Source: Ruminococcus sp. (GTDB lineage: Bacteria > Bacillota > Clostridia > Oscillospirales > Ruminococcaceae). From it: a DNA stretch of 32,131 nt. Shown one piece after another: positions 31,083 through 32,131 of this stretch. The DNA lies in NCBI GenBank assembly GCA_017441505.1, contig JAFRXL010000021.1, positions 1-32,131 of the forward strand. The letters run 5' to 3'. How positions within the stretch are numbered: position 1 is the stretch's first letter; every line of letters starts with the position of its first letter. The notes beneath the pieces are model-generated. The model saw nothing but the letters and a program-made list of their open reading frames with translations, was not told the DNA's origin and did not search any database. Made by a program: the position numbers and the translations under genes.

Positions 31083-32131
31083 ATGAAAAACAAAATTTTA
31101 CTAATTTCACTTATCGCTTCTCTCTCACTTTCAGCAGTAAGCTGCGGCAGCAAGGACAGCTCATCTGAAAGCAAAAATACCGGCAGCTCATCTGTTTCCG
31201 CAGCAGAAGAGACTGCACCGGACGAGAATTCCGGCGAGCCTGACTCCGAGGAAGTCACGGCAGAAAATACGAAAGCTGCCGATCTCACTGATATACCTCA
31301 GCCAACACCGATACCGGACCTTTTTTCCTACGACCTTCCGGAAAATGCTGTGGAAAAAACTGAGTTTGCTGACTCCGACAGGAATTATAAAGCTTACGAA
31401 ATAGGAGAAAATGCATTTATAACATTTTGCCCTATGATCGATTATCACCAGTCTGCTCACTATGCAGGAAATTCTATAATGGAAGACCACATAGCCGATG
31501 AAGAAAAACAGTATAAGGACGTTGCCGGCAGTGACCTCGAATTAAACGGAGTTCCTGCATTCAAATTCACTGCCAAATGCAATGATAATAACGTCGATTG
31601 TGACTATAGCGGCGTATTCCTGCAATACGGCAACGGCGATATTTTTACTATGCTGTCTATTTATCCTTCCGCAGAAAAAGATAAGTACGAACCTATTTGC
31701 GAACAGATAATAAGCTCCGTAAAATACCTCGGTGAGCCTTTAAAAACCGAGGACGAACAGTACAGCTCCGATATATGCTCGATGACCGTAGGCAAGGATT
31801 TCTATTCCGTTGAAAAAAATAACGGAGTAGCAGTTCAGCTCAATATTACCAACAGCATGAAGGAATATATGAGCCGTATCACTGTAAAACCGGCTGAAAA
31901 AACAATTGAAGAACTCCAAAAGTCTTGGGAAGAAAAGGGCAAGTCCGAACATATTGAATCCGGTGAGGCTGCTATTGGAAATTATAACGCAAAATATCTC
32001 AAACGTGACTTTACCGCAATTGATATGTCACTTGAACACCGCAGCTATTTTGTTGACACTCCTAACGGCAGCTACCAGATAGATGTTGTCTGCTCAGATG
32101 ACCTAATTGAAGAATTTATGGAACGTGCAAA
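31083..32131 (+). CDS. Lipoprotein, cut by the window end
   Basis: The frame is open from ATG 31083 to the last base (349 codons visible, no stop). AGGAG lies upstream of the ATG. The signal peptide ends LSLSAVSC, and a Ser/Glu-rich linker follows. It then has the same plan as the preceding gene: a domain with ENAFITFCP, LELNGVPAFKF, FLQYGNGDIFTML and IISSVKYLGEP, and a second similar domain with ICSMTVGKDFYSV and VDTPNGSYQIDVV. The order of strands matches the 29952 product, so the two are probably tandem paralogues. The C-terminus is outside the window. Confidence 0.75.
   Translation, partial: MKNKILLISLIASLSLSAVSCGSKDSSSESKNTGSSSVSAAEETAPDENSGEPDSEEVTAENTKAADLTDIPQPTPIPDLFSYDLPENAVEKTEFADSDRNYKAYEIGENAFITFCPMIDYHQSAHYAGNSIMEDHIADEEKQYKDVAGSDLELNGVPAFKFTAKCNDNNVDCDYSGVFLQYGNGDIFTMLSIYPSAEKDKYEPICEQIISSVKYLGEPLKTEDEQYSSDICSMTVGKDFYSVEKNNGVAVQLNITNSMKEYMSRITVKPAEKTIEELQKSWEEKGKSEHIESGEAAIGNYNAKYLKRDFTAIDMSLEHRSYFVDTPNGSYQIDVVCSDDLIEEFMERA

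Overview
This 32 kb window looks like a chromosomal segment of a Ruminococcus-type (Oscillospiraceae, Firmicutes) anaerobe, close in character to the cellulosome-forming R. flavefaciens group. The evidence is a secreted CotH-family protein ending in a two-repeat dockerin, a bacterial expansin with an N-terminal dockerin-like module, strong Shine-Dalgarno sites, many small lipoproteins, and clostridial-style purine enzymes. The species is inferred from content only.

Layout. Positions 1-4026 (minus strand) hold a TPR protein behind a 950-residue Pro/Gln-rich protein with three tandem-repeat blocks. A divergent promoter region (4027-4496) separates these from the plus-strand CotH-dockerin gene (4497-7184). 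Two stacked intergenic repeat elements and a strong hairpin (7185-7731) follow. Next is a three-gene operon of glycosyltransferase, WG-like protein and lipoprotein (7879-10842). From 10838 to 27051 lies a dispersed purine biosynthesis region: purE, purC, purF, purM, purN, purO and an AICAR-transformylase-only purH. It is interrupted by an expansin, small membrane proteins, a tandem lipoprotein array, and repeat elements. From 27052 to 29732 a palindromic element precedes three paralogous membrane proteins sharing an unrecognised GRWCHFM domain, then an Lgt-like membrane protein. The right end holds two lipoproteins, the last one cut by the window edge.

How the genes fit together. The purine set is an unusual version of the IMP pathway. 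PurF has lost its catalytic Cys and apparently the other glutaminase residues. The usual bifunctional PurH is replaced by a stand-alone formyltransferase plus an archaeal-type PurO cyclohydrolase. PurD, PurL, PurB and PurK are not in the window. The dockerin proteins point to plant cell-wall degradation at the cell surface.

The most striking non-gene signal is a family of seven intergenic hairpin-string elements of about 155-345 bp (copies A-G). Their stems show compensatory base changes between copies. Three copies carry the same extra two-hairpin cassette. Two copies (B and F) have imperfect terminal inverted repeats. Several end in a GC hairpin plus T-tract. They sit directly upstream of purE, the expansin gene, purN and lipoprotein genes. 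I read them as structured, probably mobile, non-coding elements that may act on neighbouring transcription.
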